The notes: generated from the sequence alone by a model not told the origin. Counted from the first letter of the stretch, positions 17,734 to 27,395 are shown. The stretch: DNA of 64,000 bases from CALBJU01 sp965247125 (GCA_965247125.1 CBDFGO010000003.1:1550001-1614000); one strand, 5' to 3'. Translations and numbers: made by a program.

Positions 17734-18984
17734 TCATCGGCCGTCGACTCGTCTCATTTCGGGTGTCTGAATGTGCTCCTGCCTGATCCCAAGTCCGATA
17801 ACCCGCGCGAGTAATCTCTGTAGCAAAGGAATAGTCTGGATAACACGCAGCGGAAGAGGGATGCTTTCCGTATCCGAATCGGCGAGAACATTGCTGATGA
17901 CTCGATTTTGAACGAAAACCTGAAAGTTTTGGGTCATTCTCGTGGGAAATTCTCTGCGTTTCTGGATTCTCGCCAGCGCCGCATCAACGTCTGTTCTACC
18001 GTTAAACGCCGGGACCAGCTCATTGGCCGCCGCGACCGCATCCTGTATAGCCAGATTAATACCTATGCCGCCAACTGGCGACATAGCGTGGGCCGCATCG
18101 CCAATGCACATGAAATCTGGTCGCCACCACTGTTCGAGCCGGTCGACGACCACCGTTAGAAGCGAGCAATCATCCCAGTCTTGTATTTCGCCAATGCTGC
18201 TGTGGAGCGAGGGCATTATCTGAACGATTCTCTGGCGCAGATATTCGATACCGCGTTCCTTGAAGACCTCGAATTGACCCTTCGGAATAATGAATCCACA
18301 CTGCCAATAGTCACCACGATCAATGGTAATCAGAATACAGCCATGACCGAAATGGCCAAAAGCCCCTGCTGAAGCTCCAGTCTTCTTGGAAAGCCGCATC
18401 CAGAGCACGTCCATTGGCGCACCAACATTCTTAACTTTCAGCTTGGCTTTTTTGCGAAGGACAGAACTTCGGCCATCGGCACCAATCGTAAGGTCTGCAA
18501 GGATATTTACCGGCCCCGACACACTCACCGCCCTGATACCCTCGACCTTTCCATCTTTTTCCAGCAGGTCTACCGCTTCGCACTTCATTTGCAAATGGAA
18601 TGACGGATACTGACGTGCGAGACCAGAAATAAAGTCCAGAAATTCCCACTGCGGCATGAACGCGATGTACTGACAGACCGCTTTCAACCTCGAGAAGTTT
18701 GCCATGGTTATGCTTTCCCCGGCGATCTCTACTTGAAGTCGTTCCAGTCGTTGATGCGGTCTTTGAAGAAATCCATCCAGGACTCCCAGTTCTTTCATTA
18801 ACTCCAGCGTCGAAGGATGAATGGTGTCCCCACGAAAGTCGCGCAGAAAATCCCCGTGTTTTTCTACCACCACGACATCCACGCCGGCACGCGCCAGGAG
18901 ATATCCGAGCATCATGCCGGCGGGTCCACCGCCAACCACGCAGCATTGGTGCCGAATCGTTCTGGCTTCTCTTGACATGGTCAC
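17734..18984 (-). CDS. FAD-dependent aromatic-hydroxylase-type monooxygenase
   Basis: A 416-residue flavoprotein of the PHBH/UbiH-like class. The Rossmann motif GGGPAG with VVVVEK lies near residues 17-42, the GADGR...R motif (FAD/NADPH) near 165-172 and the second FAD motif GDAAHAMSPVGGIGINLAIQD (core GDAAHAMSP) near 290-310. Such enzymes hydroxylate or epoxidise aromatic or terpenoid substrates using NAD(P)H and O2; the substrate here is unknown. It stands alone, with a divergent coenzyme-binding-free SRPBCC protein gene to the right. Confidence 0.85.
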   Translation of the reverse strand: MTMSREARTIRHQCCVVGGGPAGMMLGYLLARAGVDVVVVEKHGDFLRDFRGDTIHPSTLELMKELGVLDGFLQRPHQRLERLQVEIAGESITMANFSRLKAVCQYIAFMPQWEFLDFISGLARQYPSFHLQMKCEAVDLLEKDGKVEGIRAVSVSGPVNILADLTIGADGRSSVLRKKAKLKVKNVGAPMDVLWMRLSKKTGASAGAFGHFGHGCILITIDRGDYWQCGFIIPKGQFEVFKERGIEYLRQRIVQIMPSLHSSIGEIQDWDDCSLLTVVVDRLEQWWRPDFMCIGDAAHAMSPVGGIGINLAIQDAVAAANELVPAFNGRTDVDAALARIQKRREFPTRMTQNFQVFVQNRVISNVLADSDTESIPLPLRVIQTIPLLQRLLARVIGLGIRQEHIQTPEMRRVDGR

Positions 18985-19308
18985 AATTGTTGTCCCTGAT
19001 GGTCAGCTTTGATGTACCAGAATATAGGGGGGCAGCAGCTGCGGACATATGTCCCGGATTCGCGCGGACACTGGCAAATTGGGCAACCGTAAAACGGCTT
19101 CTCGAACCCATTGGTTATATTCCACCAATGGAACGCGAAGATGCCTTTCATCGCCCCCGGTAGAGTCACAACCTGGAAGCGGTACTCATGTAGAACAGTC
19201 TCCGATATTTCGGGGGCGGTTCAATCCGTCGTCAAACTACTCCACACTCCTAGTGGGGCTGAGACCGGGGTGGTTCAGTACGCGCCAACAAGTCACTTGA
19301 GGTAAATC
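18985..19308. promoter_or_regulatory. 324-bp divergent intergenic region with a short inverted repeat
   Basis: No gene is visible. It separates the monooxygenase gene (minus) from the SRPBCC gene (plus) and must hold both promoters. CCATTGG at 19108-19114 and CCAATGG at 19125-19131 form a perfect 7-bp inverted repeat with a 10-base spacer and may be an operator. I cannot place promoter boxes with confidence. Confidence 0.35.
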
Positions 19309-19827
19309 ATGTTGATGTGGATTCTTCTGGCCATTGCATCCATCATAGTCATCACCCTGGTCGTTGGGACTTTCATGCCAGTGCGGTACTGGGGAGAGAC
19401 GGTGGTCGAATTCGATGCGGGCGTTCAGCAAGTCTGGGACGCCCTTCAAGACGCCAACGCTCATCCCATGACAGGAAGGATGATGAAGTCTGTGGAGTCC
19501 TTACCCGCCGTTGACGGAATGCCCACGTGGACGGAAGGCATGCGCCGGGGAGAAATAATTACCGTCAAAACCACCGTTTTCGAAACGCCGCGCCGGATGA
19601 TCCGCGAGATGTCTCAGGACGGGGTAAATATGTCGAGTACCTGGGAGTACACGCTCGAGCCGACGCAAAAGGGGTGCAAAGTTACGCTGTCCGGCGTGAC
19701 TGACATTGAGAAAGGCACCTGGCACACACCTGTATTCCGGGTAATGATGCAGCTTGGTGGCGGTGTAAAAAAGGGCCTGGACATTCAGTTGGGCATGGTT
19801 TCGAAATCTCTCAACAAGAATGTGTAG
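19309..19827 (+). CDS. Membrane-anchored SRPBCC (START-like) protein
   Basis: A 172-residue protein with an N-terminal membrane anchor (residues 2-22) and then a helix-grip domain typical of the SRPBCC/polyketide-cyclase superfamily: VEFDAGVQQVWDALQDAN, a central strand region, and the long C-terminal helix MMQLGGGVKKGLDIQLGMV (core GGGVKKGLD). These proteins bind hydrophobic ligands. A GAGG sequence precedes the ATG at good distance. No clear partner; the neighbours are a divergent flavin monooxygenase and a convergent NADH dehydrogenase. Confidence 0.75.
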   Translation: MLMWILLAIASIIVITLVVGTFMPVRYWGETVVEFDAGVQQVWDALQDANAHPMTGRMMKSVESLPAVDGMPTWTEGMRRGEIITVKTTVFETPRRMIREMSQDGVNMSSTWEYTLEPTQKGCKVTLSGVTDIEKGTWHTPVFRVMMQLGGGVKKGLDIQLGMVSKSLNKNV

Positions 19828-19854
19828 CAGGTCCGGCTCAGGGCTGTCCCCGCT

Positions 19855-21123
19855 TCATTTGCTCTCTCGTTCGCCTCCGATTCTCCACTCTCGATCAACG
19901 ATGAGCCGTGCACCTCGCTTGAACGTCAGGTGGGACCATGCCCAGTTCACAACGACGAAGAAGCGATTCTTGAATCCGACGAGAAAGTAAATATGCACGA
20001 CAAGCCAGGTCAGCCAGGCAAATATTCCGGCAAACCCAAACTTACCGATCTCGACAATCGCCCGGCTCCTGCCGATGGTCGCCATCTGACCTCTGTCAAT
20101 AAACTCGAAAGGTAGGCGAGGCTTTCCTGCGAGATCTCCAAGAATCGCTTTGGCAACATACCTACCCTGTTGCATCGCGACGGGGGCGGTTCCAGGTAGT
20201 TCGGGAGCGGAATCAGCTGCGAATGCAGCTTGGTCTCCAGCAACAAATACATTGTGATGGCCCGGAATACTCAGGTCTTCTTGCACAAGGATTCGTCTAT
20301 TGCGATCCATCTCGACTTGCTCCCCTACATCCAAGTCGACGCCCCTGACTCCCGCGGCCCAAAGAACAGTAGCCGTTGATATTCTCTCTGACCCTACCTC
20401 TATTCCAGCTTCATCAATTTTCGATACCATACTGTTAGGCCAGACTTGTACTCCCAGATTTTCCAGATCCCGAGTCGCCCTTGCCGCCCGTTTCGTCCCA
20501 AATGAAGGGAGTATTCTGGGTCCGGCTTCAATTAGAAATATTCTTGTCGACCGCGCATCAATATTTCGAAAGTCCCGGGCGAGGGTAAACCTGCTCATCT
20601 CTCCTATTGCACCGGCCAATTCAACGCCGGTGGGACCACCGCCAATTACGACGAATGTCAGAAACTGCTTTTGGGCGTCCTTGTCATCGGTTCGCTCTGC
20701 TCTTTCGAATGCTTGAAGGAGGCGCTTTCGAATTTCCGTTGCCTGCGAAACAGTTTTCAAGCTGGGTGCATGCTGCTCCCACTCTGGATGATTAAAGTAT
20801 GTTGGTATTGCTCCACAGCCCAGAATCAGATAGTCATACGCCAGGCTGCCAATGTCAGAGACGATTGTGTTACGAGTAAAATCTACTCGTTCGACAGTCC
20901 CTTTTAAAACGGTAATGTTGGCATGTCGGGCCACCAGACTTCGAATGGGCGCAGCAATATCAGCAGGCGATAAACCAGCCATGGCGACTTGATAGAGTAG
21001 CGGTTGGAACAGGTGATAATTTTGCTTGTCGATCAGTGTGATTCGTACACCCTCGGATGAACCGAGAGTTTTCGCAGCATTCAATCCGGCGAACCCACCT
21101 CCTACGATCACCACGTGCTTCAT
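19855..21123 (-). CDS. ndh: Type II NADH:quinone oxidoreductase (NDH-2-like)
   Basis: A 422-residue flavoprotein that passes electrons from NADH to quinone at the membrane without pumping protons. FAD motif VVIVGGGFAGLNAAKTLG at the N-terminus, NADH motif VVIGGGPTGVELAGAIGE near residue 160-178, VFVAGDQAAF near 290-300 and AVAMQQGRYVA-type helix follow. The C-terminal hydrophobic/aromatic stretch IFAWLTWLVVHIYFLVGFKNR (about residues 360-385) is the usual membrane-associated part. The start overlaps the end of the upstream acetyltransferase gene by four bases (ATGA), so translation is coupled. Confidence 0.92.
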   Translation of the reverse strand: MKHVVIVGGGFAGLNAAKTLGSSEGVRITLIDKQNYHLFQPLLYQVAMAGLSPADIAAPIRSLVARHANITVLKGTVERVDFTRNTIVSDIGSLAYDYLILGCGAIPTYFNHPEWEQHAPSLKTVSQATEIRKRLLQAFERAERTDDKDAQKQFLTFVVIGGGPTGVELAGAIGEMSRFTLARDFRNIDARSTRIFLIEAGPRILPSFGTKRAARATRDLENLGVQVWPNSMVSKIDEAGIEVGSERISTATVLWAAGVRGVDLDVGEQVEMDRNRRILVQEDLSIPGHHNVFVAGDQAAFAADSAPELPGTAPVAMQQGRYVAKAILGDLAGKPRLPFEFIDRGQMATIGRSRAIVEIGKFGFAGIFAWLTWLVVHIYFLVGFKNRFFVVVNWAWSHLTFKRGARLIVDREWRIGGERESK

Positions 21124-21617
21124 GTCGACAGCGGTTTTGATGCTTCTGATGCCCCGGGAAAGTTTGGAGACGGGAGTGTTTTTTTGAATTTGTAGCTCGT
21201 CATCTCATAGCCAAGATGCCCGTAGAAAGCGTGGGCACCCTGATAGCGAAGATTACTGATCACCTCAACGAACGTGCAGGATCGATTTACGAACTCGCGC
21301 TCCGCTGCTTCCATCAAAGCCCGTCCAATTCCCTGACCTCGAGCACGTTCGGCCACTACCAGCAGCGTGATGCGCCCCGCAGGTTCCGTTCTATGCAGAA
21401 CAGCGCCAAAGCGAATGGTGAGGAGACCGAGCGTCTCGTTGTTTCGTGCAGCGATCAATACGACATCATTCGTATCAGACATCGCTTCGAGCCGCTGGGA
21501 GACGATCTCGGTCGATGCCGGATACTCAGCCTCCATAAGAAGCAGGGACATGTCCGATGCATCTGTAAATGTGGCAGCGCGCACCAGCAAGGAGTCGTAG
21601 TTGCCATCCTTAGTCAT
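21120..21617 (-). CDS. GNAT-family N-acetyltransferase
   Basis: A 165-residue protein with the GNAT fold: N-terminal LVRAATFTDASDMSLLL, a central strand before VAERARGQGIGRALME (acetyl-CoA-binding RGQGIGRA near residue 94), and C-terminal GAHAFYGHLGYEMTSYKFKK (GHLGY). The substrate is unknown. It is the first gene of a two-gene unit with NDH-2 and overlaps it by four bases. Confidence 0.85.
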   Translation of the reverse strand: MTKDGNYDSLLVRAATFTDASDMSLLLMEAEYPASTEIVSQRLEAMSDTNDVVLIAARNNETLGLLTIRFGAVLHRTEPAGRITLLVVAERARGQGIGRALMEAAEREFVNRSCTFVEVISNLRYQGAHAFYGHLGYEMTSYKFKKTLPSPNFPGASEASKPLST

Positions 21618-21731
21618 GTTTTGGAGCGCTCCACGCGAGCGACCGAAAGGGTGGCGGACAACACCCGAACCGCGGATTTTTGTTTTTTAGTTACCACTCT
21701 CACACCTCCAGGATTATTCGAAGTAGATCAA

Positions 21732-22079
21732 TCATCCCTTTTTGCGTTTCCTCCCCTTCTTAGCGCTCTGCGCAACCGTTATGGCTTTCTCAGCCCACCC
21801 CTTCAGCACGTCCGCATCTTCCAACACACCAACGGGGACTTCCCAGTACTGCATCGTGCGCCCATCTCCGTACGGCATGAACGCCTCCATCTCCGCTGCT
21901 TCGAAGTCAGGTCTATTCGAATCATCCACCTTGAGATAAAGACGATCCTCGGCAATCAGCGCAAAAAAATATCCCTCTGAATAGATCCCTACCCCACCAA
22001 ACATACTTTTGTAGGTAACAAAAGGAGTCCGCTCGAGCTGCTCCAGGACATAATCTCTGAAACCGGAAGAGAAAGCCAT
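21732..22079 (-). CDS. TfoX N-terminal-domain protein
   Basis: A 115-residue protein matching the TfoX/Sxy N-terminal domain: FRDYVLEQLERTPFVTYKSMFGGVGIYSEGYFFALIAEDRLYLKVD-type pattern (diagnostic core KSMFGGVGIY), MPYGDG and YWEVP follow, then a Lys-rich tail. Stand-alone TfoX_N proteins are common and most are uncharacterised; a competence role should not be assumed. The start lies directly beside the leader of the divergent cytochrome gene. Confidence 0.85.
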   Translation of the reverse strand: MAFSSGFRDYVLEQLERTPFVTYKSMFGGVGIYSEGYFFALIAEDRLYLKVDDSNRPDFEAAEMEAFMPYGDGRTMQYWEVPVGVLEDADVLKGWAEKAITVAQSAKKGRKRKKG

Positions 22080-22283
22080 GTGAGTTCAATTATTTCGTGT
22101 GAAAAGCGGCCCACTGGTGGCCGGACTACGAGCCATCCGAGGGTGACGAATCTTAATTATAGGAAAAGTACATGCCGAGACAATTCTTCTCCAGTTTTCA
22201 AGTGGAAATCATATTTCGATTTGGGGTTTGTATTTCGTAATTCTAAGAGCTCCCTGCTCGATCCCTGTCCAACTACACTATTT

Positions 22284-24605
22284 ATGACTTTCAGACTGTC
22301 GTCGCCGCTCCTTTTTTTTGTCCTCGTTCTCGGTTTCGTTGCCTGCAATAAGGGGCCCGCTACGCCCATTACCGAACAAGCCGCCTATGTGGGGGGAGCC
22401 ACCTGCGCTTCCTGCCACGCGAACGAACAGTCAAGCTGGGAGAATTCACACCATGATTTGGCTATGCAAGAGCCCACTTCTGAAAGCATCCTGGGCGATT
22501 TCAACAATACTGAATTCACGTACGCAGGCGTTACATCGACCTTTTATCAACGTCAGGACACGTTTTTCGTCGAAACTGACGGATCTGACGGACGTCTTCA
22601 AGAATTCAAGATCGACTTCGCTTTTGGCGTAACTCCGCTTCAACAATACCTCATCCAGTTTCCTGGAGGACGATTACAGAGTCTCGGCATCGCTTGGGAT
22701 GCGCGGCCCGATGAAGACGGCGGACAACGGTGGTTCCACCTGTATCCTGATGAGACCGTCGATTACAAAGATCAGCTTCATTGGACCGGACCGTACCAGA
22801 ACTGGAATTTTATGTGTGCCGGTTGCCACTCGACCAACGTCAAGAAAAACTACATCCTGGATGAGAATCGCTACGAAACAACATATTCTGAGATCGATGT
22901 TTCGTGCGAGGCGTGCCACGGACCCGGCTCCGATCACGCTGCGTGGGCCAGGTCGGATGAACCGGGAGCACAGCCGGAGAGCGATTATCTGAAGGGACTG
23001 ACGACCATCCTGGGCGATCCTGACTCAGATACCTGGGTGATGAACCAGGAAACCGGAATTGCAGAATTAATATCACTCGAGAAGTCACACACCTTGGTTG
23101 AGACGTGTGCGCCCTGCCATTCCCGAAGAAGCAGTCTGGATGACGACTTTCGGGCAGGAGATCCTCTACTGGCTCATTTTCAGCCTTCTTTACTCACTGA
23201 AGGCGTTTATCACCCTGATGGACAGATTCAGGACGAGGTCTACGTATACGGCTCGTTCATTCAGAGCAAGATGTATGCAGCCGGTGTGACGTGTAATAAT
23301 TGCCATGACTCGCACAGCCTCGAACTCCGAGCTTCTGGAAACGCTCTGTGCAGCAGCTGTCACCTGCCCACCAGATTCGATACCCAGGATCATTATTTTC
23401 ATGTGCCTGGCACCCAGGCTGCTCAGTGCGTGAGCTGCCATATGCCGGACAAAATATACATGGGCGTGGATTCCCGCCGGGACCACAGTTTTCGCGTTCC
23501 GAGGCCAGACCTCTCCTCGAGCCTGGGGACGCCGAATGCTTGCAACCAGTGCCATGCAGATCAGAGCGTGTCGTGGGCCGCAGAGGCGGTATCCTCATGG
23601 TATGGTGAGGATGGAACCCCAAAATCTCATTTCGGAGAAGCCATCCAGGCCGGCAGAGATCGCGACCAGGCAGCCGAACCACTACTTGTGCAGGTGGCGC
23701 AGGATGATTCTCAACCTGGAATCGCCCGCGCAACTGCATTGTCTCTGCTTGGAAATTTCCCTAGCGAAGCGACTCTTCTAGCTATCCACGACGGCCTCTC
23801 AGATAGTGACCCGCTTGTCCGATTCGCATCGCTTCGCGCTCTGGATATCGCCGACCCCGATACGCGGCTTCGACTTGCGTACCCACTGTTGATCGATACC
23901 ATGCGGACGGTACGTGTCGAAGCCGCACGAATTCTCGCTCCCGTCCCTGCACAGAGTCTGACCCCCACACAGCAGTCGCTGATCGATCAAAGTGTCCAGG
24001 AATATATTCAAGCTGAATTGTTCAACGCAGACCGTCCGGAAGCACACCTGAACCTGGGAGTGCTGTATGCCGGCCGAGGACTGTTTGATGACGCTGAAAC
24101 GTCCTATCGTGCCGCTCTACGCATCGACCCCGCGAATGTACAAGCGCATGTGAATCTAGCAGATCTTTTTCGATTGCAAGGACGAGAAGATGAAGGAGAG
24201 CGCCTACTGCGCCAAGTGTTGGAAGTATCCCCGGATGCCGCTGACGCCCACCACGCTCTTGGGCTCCTTCTCGTGCGACGAGGAGGTATCAACGAAGCTA
24301 TCGAATATCTGGCTGAAGCATCCAATTCACAGCCCAGAAATGAGCGCTTTGGTTATATCTATGGGGTGGCGCTGAACAGCATCGGTGACAGCAGTAACGC
24401 ATTATTGACGTTGGAACGCTCACTGGGGTACAATCCAAACAGTCGGAACTTGCTGATGGCGCTCGCCACGATCAATCGCGACAGTGGGGCATTGGATGCC
24501 GCCTTACGCTATACCGAGGCTCTTTTAGCCATTCCACCCCAGGATCCTTCCGTGATTCAGCTTCGGGTGCAACTTCAGGAAATGATTCAATCTCAATCCA
24601 ATTAG
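22284..24605 (+). CDS. Exported octaheme cytochrome c fused to HEAT-like and TPR repeats
   Basis: ATG 22284 starts a lipoprotein-type signal (LSSPLLFFVLVLGFVAC). Residues 30-440 carry eight CXXCH haem sites: CASCH, CAGCH, CEACH, CAPCH, CNNCH, CSSCH, CVSCH and CNQCH, in an arrangement like cytochrome c554/DmsE-like multihaem proteins. A short HEAT-like alpha-helical stretch (ARATALSLLGN, VRFASLRALD, VRVEAARILAP) follows, then about five TPR units (AHLNLGVLYAGRGLFDDAE, AHVNLADLFRLQGR and others) to the end. It is probably a periplasmic electron carrier on a protein-binding scaffold. The frame extends upstream to 22080 without a signal. Confidence 0.85.
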   Translation: MTFRLSSPLLFFVLVLGFVACNKGPATPITEQAAYVGGATCASCHANEQSSWENSHHDLAMQEPTSESILGDFNNTEFTYAGVTSTFYQRQDTFFVETDGSDGRLQEFKIDFAFGVTPLQQYLIQFPGGRLQSLGIAWDARPDEDGGQRWFHLYPDETVDYKDQLHWTGPYQNWNFMCAGCHSTNVKKNYILDENRYETTYSEIDVSCEACHGPGSDHAAWARSDEPGAQPESDYLKGLTTILGDPDSDTWVMNQETGIAELISLEKSHTLVETCAPCHSRRSSLDDDFRAGDPLLAHFQPSLLTEGVYHPDGQIQDEVYVYGSFIQSKMYAAGVTCNNCHDSHSLELRASGNALCSSCHLPTRFDTQDHYFHVPGTQAAQCVSCHMPDKIYMGVDSRRDHSFRVPRPDLSSSLGTPNACNQCHADQSVSWAAEAVSSWYGEDGTPKSHFGEAIQAGRDRDQAAEPLLVQVAQDDSQPGIARATALSLLGNFPSEATLLAIHDGLSDSDPLVRFASLRALDIADPDTRLRLAYPLLIDTMRTVRVEAARILAPVPAQSLTPTQQSLIDQSVQEYIQAELFNADRPEAHLNLGVLYAGRGLFDDAETSYRAALRIDPANVQAHVNLADLFRLQGREDEGERLLRQVLEVSPDAADAHHALGLLLVRRGGINEAIEYLAEASNSQPRNERFGYIYGVALNSIGDSSNALLTLERSLGYNPNSRNLLMALATINRDSGALDAALRYTEALLAIPPQDPSVIQLRVQLQEMIQSQSN

Positions 24606-24661
24606 GGTTGCACCGGACGACGATTGGAATCCCGCGACAAGTCCAGACTAGAGTCTAATGC

Positions 24662-25378
24662 TCATTTTCGTGGTTCATAATGTAGAAATCTCCCCGACTT
24701 TATGAACGAAATGGCCTGTACGATGACCTCCGACGACTTCATGATGAACGGATGAGACTTTTGTACGGTGATAAAATCGGTCATGCCCTCCACTTTCGTG
24801 TTTTCGACAGACACCTTGCCGTCATCCGGGTTTGAGAGGTACTGGGAAAGAAAAGGATTAAACGTTTTTGTACCGGCGACAATGCCAACTTCATAGTCCA
24901 CCGGCCCGAGAGTCAGAGGGATGCTGCCTTCCTCGGTGCCCAGCTGCAGTCCTGCAGGACCATTGATTGCTTTGAATCCAGGGACTCGACGAAGGGCATC
25001 CACGACAGCGCTCCCCTTGTTGGGTGGCGCCATCATCACCACTCGGCCTAGGTTTGAAATCTTTTCGTGCTTCAGGTAATACCTCACGAGAATTCCGCCA
25101 AGCGAGTGGGTTACAAAGTGTATCGTACTCCCGGGAATACAGCCATTCAGCCCTTCTTCAATAGCCCGAGGGGACAGCTCTTCGATGGGGTATTTACGGG
25201 AGGGATAACCTACGTTCACGACCTCGTATCCAGATTTCTCGAAAGCGTCTGCCATTTTGGTCATAGACGCACGAGAACGCGCCAGCCCATGCAGAAAGAT
25301 GACGCAATCTGAAGCTTGTGCTACCGGAGCGGTCGTGATCATCAAGGCAAACAGTATCAAGAATCGGATAACAGACAT
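24662..25378 (-). CDS. Secreted alpha/beta-hydrolase, lipase-like
   Basis: From ATG 25378 the 238-residue protein has a signal peptide (MSVIRFLILFALMITTAPVAQA). CVIFLHGLARS is the oxyanion-hole strand and HFVTHSLGGILVRYYL carries the nucleophile Ser in a THSLGG elbow, that is, Thr in place of the first Gly of GXSXG. VVMMAPPNKGS follows. Candidate Asp/His are near DDGKVSVENTKVEGM and KSHPFIM. The pattern is that of PGAP1-like/triacylglycerol lipases. Esterase or lipase activity outside the cytoplasm is inferred. Convergent with the cytochrome gene. Confidence 0.8.
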   Translation of the reverse strand: MSVIRFLILFALMITTAPVAQASDCVIFLHGLARSRASMTKMADAFEKSGYEVVNVGYPSRKYPIEELSPRAIEEGLNGCIPGSTIHFVTHSLGGILVRYYLKHEKISNLGRVVMMAPPNKGSAVVDALRRVPGFKAINGPAGLQLGTEEGSIPLTLGPVDYEVGIVAGTKTFNPFLSQYLSNPDDGKVSVENTKVEGMTDFITVQKSHPFIMKSSEVIVQAISFIKSGRFLHYEPRK

Positions 25379-25469
25379 ACATTTGATGTATAGCTCCTTT
25401 ACCAGCCTAAATTGACTAGAGCCCCTCACCTACCACAAGCGCTAGGCACTCGAGCATGGAACACGGGCA

Positions 25470-26207
25470 TCACTTGATTGGTCCAGCCACCAATCGGCCA
25501 CATATCTGCATACCTCCTCGAAGGAGGGTCCGACGCGAAGCGACATTGTCCACATCACATCTCGCAGACGGTTTTCTGCCTTCTTCGCCACACACTCTCC
25601 GAAGCTCCTGAACCAGATAGCTCCCCACACCTTTTCGCCGATCATTTTCCGAAACAGCCATATAAAGATCTGAATATGGAGGGTTGTAGTGATGCAAGAA
25701 TCCTCCCCCACCAATCACCCGACCCCCTCGAGTAACGACCCAGTCCCCTTCCGGCCCATCGTCGTCATTAGTTCGCCGACGAAACTCCGCCTGAGAAAGG
25801 CTGAGATCACTTGAAGCTCCCTCGTCAAATAGGAGATTTTCCGCCACCAGATTGCTCCCGAATTCTGTAGCGAGACCGTGGATCAAAGGAATATTTGTTT
25901 GGGCTTCCACTGCGTTCGCGCCGCTGACGCGCAGGAGTTCCTGAAACATCGAGGAAGCACTTGCGACCCAATTAGAACGCACGTGAAACTCCATCACCCG
26001 GCCAGGAAAATGTTTGGACCAGACGCCTCCGTAGCCCACATCCGATGACCCCTCGCAAATCAGATATGGAGTGGCCAACCCCCTAGAAAGAATGGAGTCA
26101 CGGACGATCTGGCAGTCAACAGACTTTCGAAATTCACTCCGGAGATGCTCAATCTCCTTGAACGAAGCTTCGCGAATCGTGTATCCAGCATCATTCACAT
26201 TCTTCAA
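25470..26207 (-). CDS. GNAT-family acetyltransferase
   Basis: A 245-residue protein whose C-terminal half has the GNAT core: LYMAVSENDRRKGVGSYLVQELRRV with the acetyl-CoA motif RRKGVG near residue 188-193, then a DNVASRRTLLRGGM segment typical of the last helix and strand. The N-terminal half (IREASFKEIEHLR) may be a degenerate second GNAT-like domain. Substrate unknown. It is preceded by a VanZ-like gene on the same strand with a 42-base gap, so the two may share a transcript. Confidence 0.75.
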   Translation of the reverse strand: MKNVNDAGYTIREASFKEIEHLRSEFRKSVDCQIVRDSILSRGLATPYLICEGSSDVGYGGVWSKHFPGRVMEFHVRSNWVASASSMFQELLRVSGANAVEAQTNIPLIHGLATEFGSNLVAENLLFDEGASSDLSLSQAEFRRRTNDDDGPEGDWVVTRGGRVIGGGGFLHHYNPPYSDLYMAVSENDRRKGVGSYLVQELRRVCGEEGRKPSARCDVDNVASRRTLLRGGMQICGRLVAGPIK

Positions 26208-26249
26208 CCAAAAATATTGGTGGTCGTTGCTAAGGGGCGCATCGCGCCG

Positions 26250-26819
26250 TCATTCGGAATTCTCATCTGACGCACCCCACAGGCGGCGAGCCCACGACAG
26301 AGCCAGGATCGCCAAAATTGCCATCACACTCGCGAGCGTATTAAACAGGATGTCTATGGTATCGAACACTCGGCTGGGTATTACTGCCTGAATGCACTCG
26401 TCGAGCACGCCGATGAGGGATGCCGCAACAACCGCAAGAAGTGCTGGCCTGGGTACGCGGCGGCCATGGCTTGCTCGTTCCGTCAGCGCCTGGTGGATAA
26501 TTAGCGTCACTACCGTGTACTCGATAAGGTGAGTCCGCTCTTCGGGAATCGCCATCCGGAGAAACACCATGAGGTACACGGCAATGATCCCGAGGGCAAT
26601 GCCTAGCTCCGCCCGACCTGGCCGCCTCTTCAAGTTTTGAATCAGAAAAGCCGCTCCGATCAATATCATGACCAGCATGAATGAGCTGTCCAGCAGTTCA
26701 CGGTCACGCAAAACCCCAGCGAGCGTCTGCGCAAGCCCAAGCGTGGCATATATCCCCACCACGACGACCAGCGTCCAGATCCAGAGGCGCCGTTCACGAT
26801 CGGACGAAAATAATGACAT
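26250..26819 (-). CDS. VanZ-like membrane protein
   Basis: ATG 26819 gives 189 residues with five to six hydrophobic spans. The pattern fits the VanZ-like family: the segment with HLIEYTVVTLIIHQAL (HxxEY) near residue 100 and DECIQAVIPSRVFDTIDILFNTLAS (core DECIQ..IPSR.FD..D...N) near 145-170. VanZ-family proteins are integral membrane proteins of uncertain biochemical role, first known from a teicoplanin-resistance locus. Nothing here links this copy to resistance. Confidence 0.85.
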   Translation of the reverse strand: MSLFSSDRERRLWIWTLVVVVGIYATLGLAQTLAGVLRDRELLDSSFMLVMILIGAAFLIQNLKRRPGRAELGIALGIIAVYLMVFLRMAIPEERTHLIEYTVVTLIIHQALTERASHGRRVPRPALLAVVAASLIGVLDECIQAVIPSRVFDTIDILFNTLASVMAILAILALSWARRLWGASDENSE

Positions 26820-26879
26820 TGTTCTACCCGTAGCCTCTGGTGCGTGTGACAAGTGGTTGGCTGAAGGTGAGCCCAATAT

Positions 26880-27395
26880 TTATAGGGATTCGAGGTATGC
26901 CGTGAGCTGATCGAAGCCTCCTTCCCAGCCTTTTCCGTGCTGAGAGCGTGAATCTTCAAAGGTGTCGGCCTCCTCTCTCGTAGGATTCACCGGCTGCCAG
27001 ATCAGTTGGAGTTTGGTCCTATCGCCGACCTCCTCGAGTATGACGGTAGTCCTCAACTCTTTGGGCCAGTTGGGCATTTGAGGGTTGGGCAGAATGTCGC
27101 CATTTTCGTTCGAATTGTACTGTCTGAACACGAGGCGTTCGGGAGGATCTATCTCTTCGTAATTGGTCAACAGCCACATTTCGAATCCGTTGGGCGCAAC
27201 CATCTTCTGCAGAGACGTCCCTCCGGGCTTGATGTCAGCCGTGGTGAACTCGCACACAAATCCCTTCTGAGGATACATCCAATTGTCCAGGTGCTCCGTT
27301 TGCGTCCACGCATCAAAAACCAGCTGCCTCGGAGCATCAAACTCTCTGGTGAAAATCGTCGGTTCTACAGAAATATCCATTTCACTATTCATCAT
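26880..27395 (-). CDS. AHSA1/SRPBCC-domain protein
   Basis: A 172-residue SRPBCC protein of the AHSA1-like type: FTREFDAPRQLVFDAWTQTEHLDNWMYP at the N-terminus (core FDAPRQLVFDAWT), a strand with FEMWLLTNYEEIDPPERLVF and the C-terminal GKGWEGGFDQLTAYLES helix (core GWEGGFDQL). The start ATGATG overlaps the stop of the upstream ArsR-type gene (ATGATGAATAG), so translation is coupled. ArsR plus AHSA1 pairs are common; the AHSA1 partner is thought to bind a ligand or act in detoxification. Confidence 0.88.
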   Translation of the reverse strand: MMNSEMDISVEPTIFTREFDAPRQLVFDAWTQTEHLDNWMYPQKGFVCEFTTADIKPGGTSLQKMVAPNGFEMWLLTNYEEIDPPERLVFRQYNSNENGDILPNPQMPNWPKELRTTVILEEVGDRTKLQLIWQPVNPTREEADTFEDSRSQHGKGWEGGFDQLTAYLESL

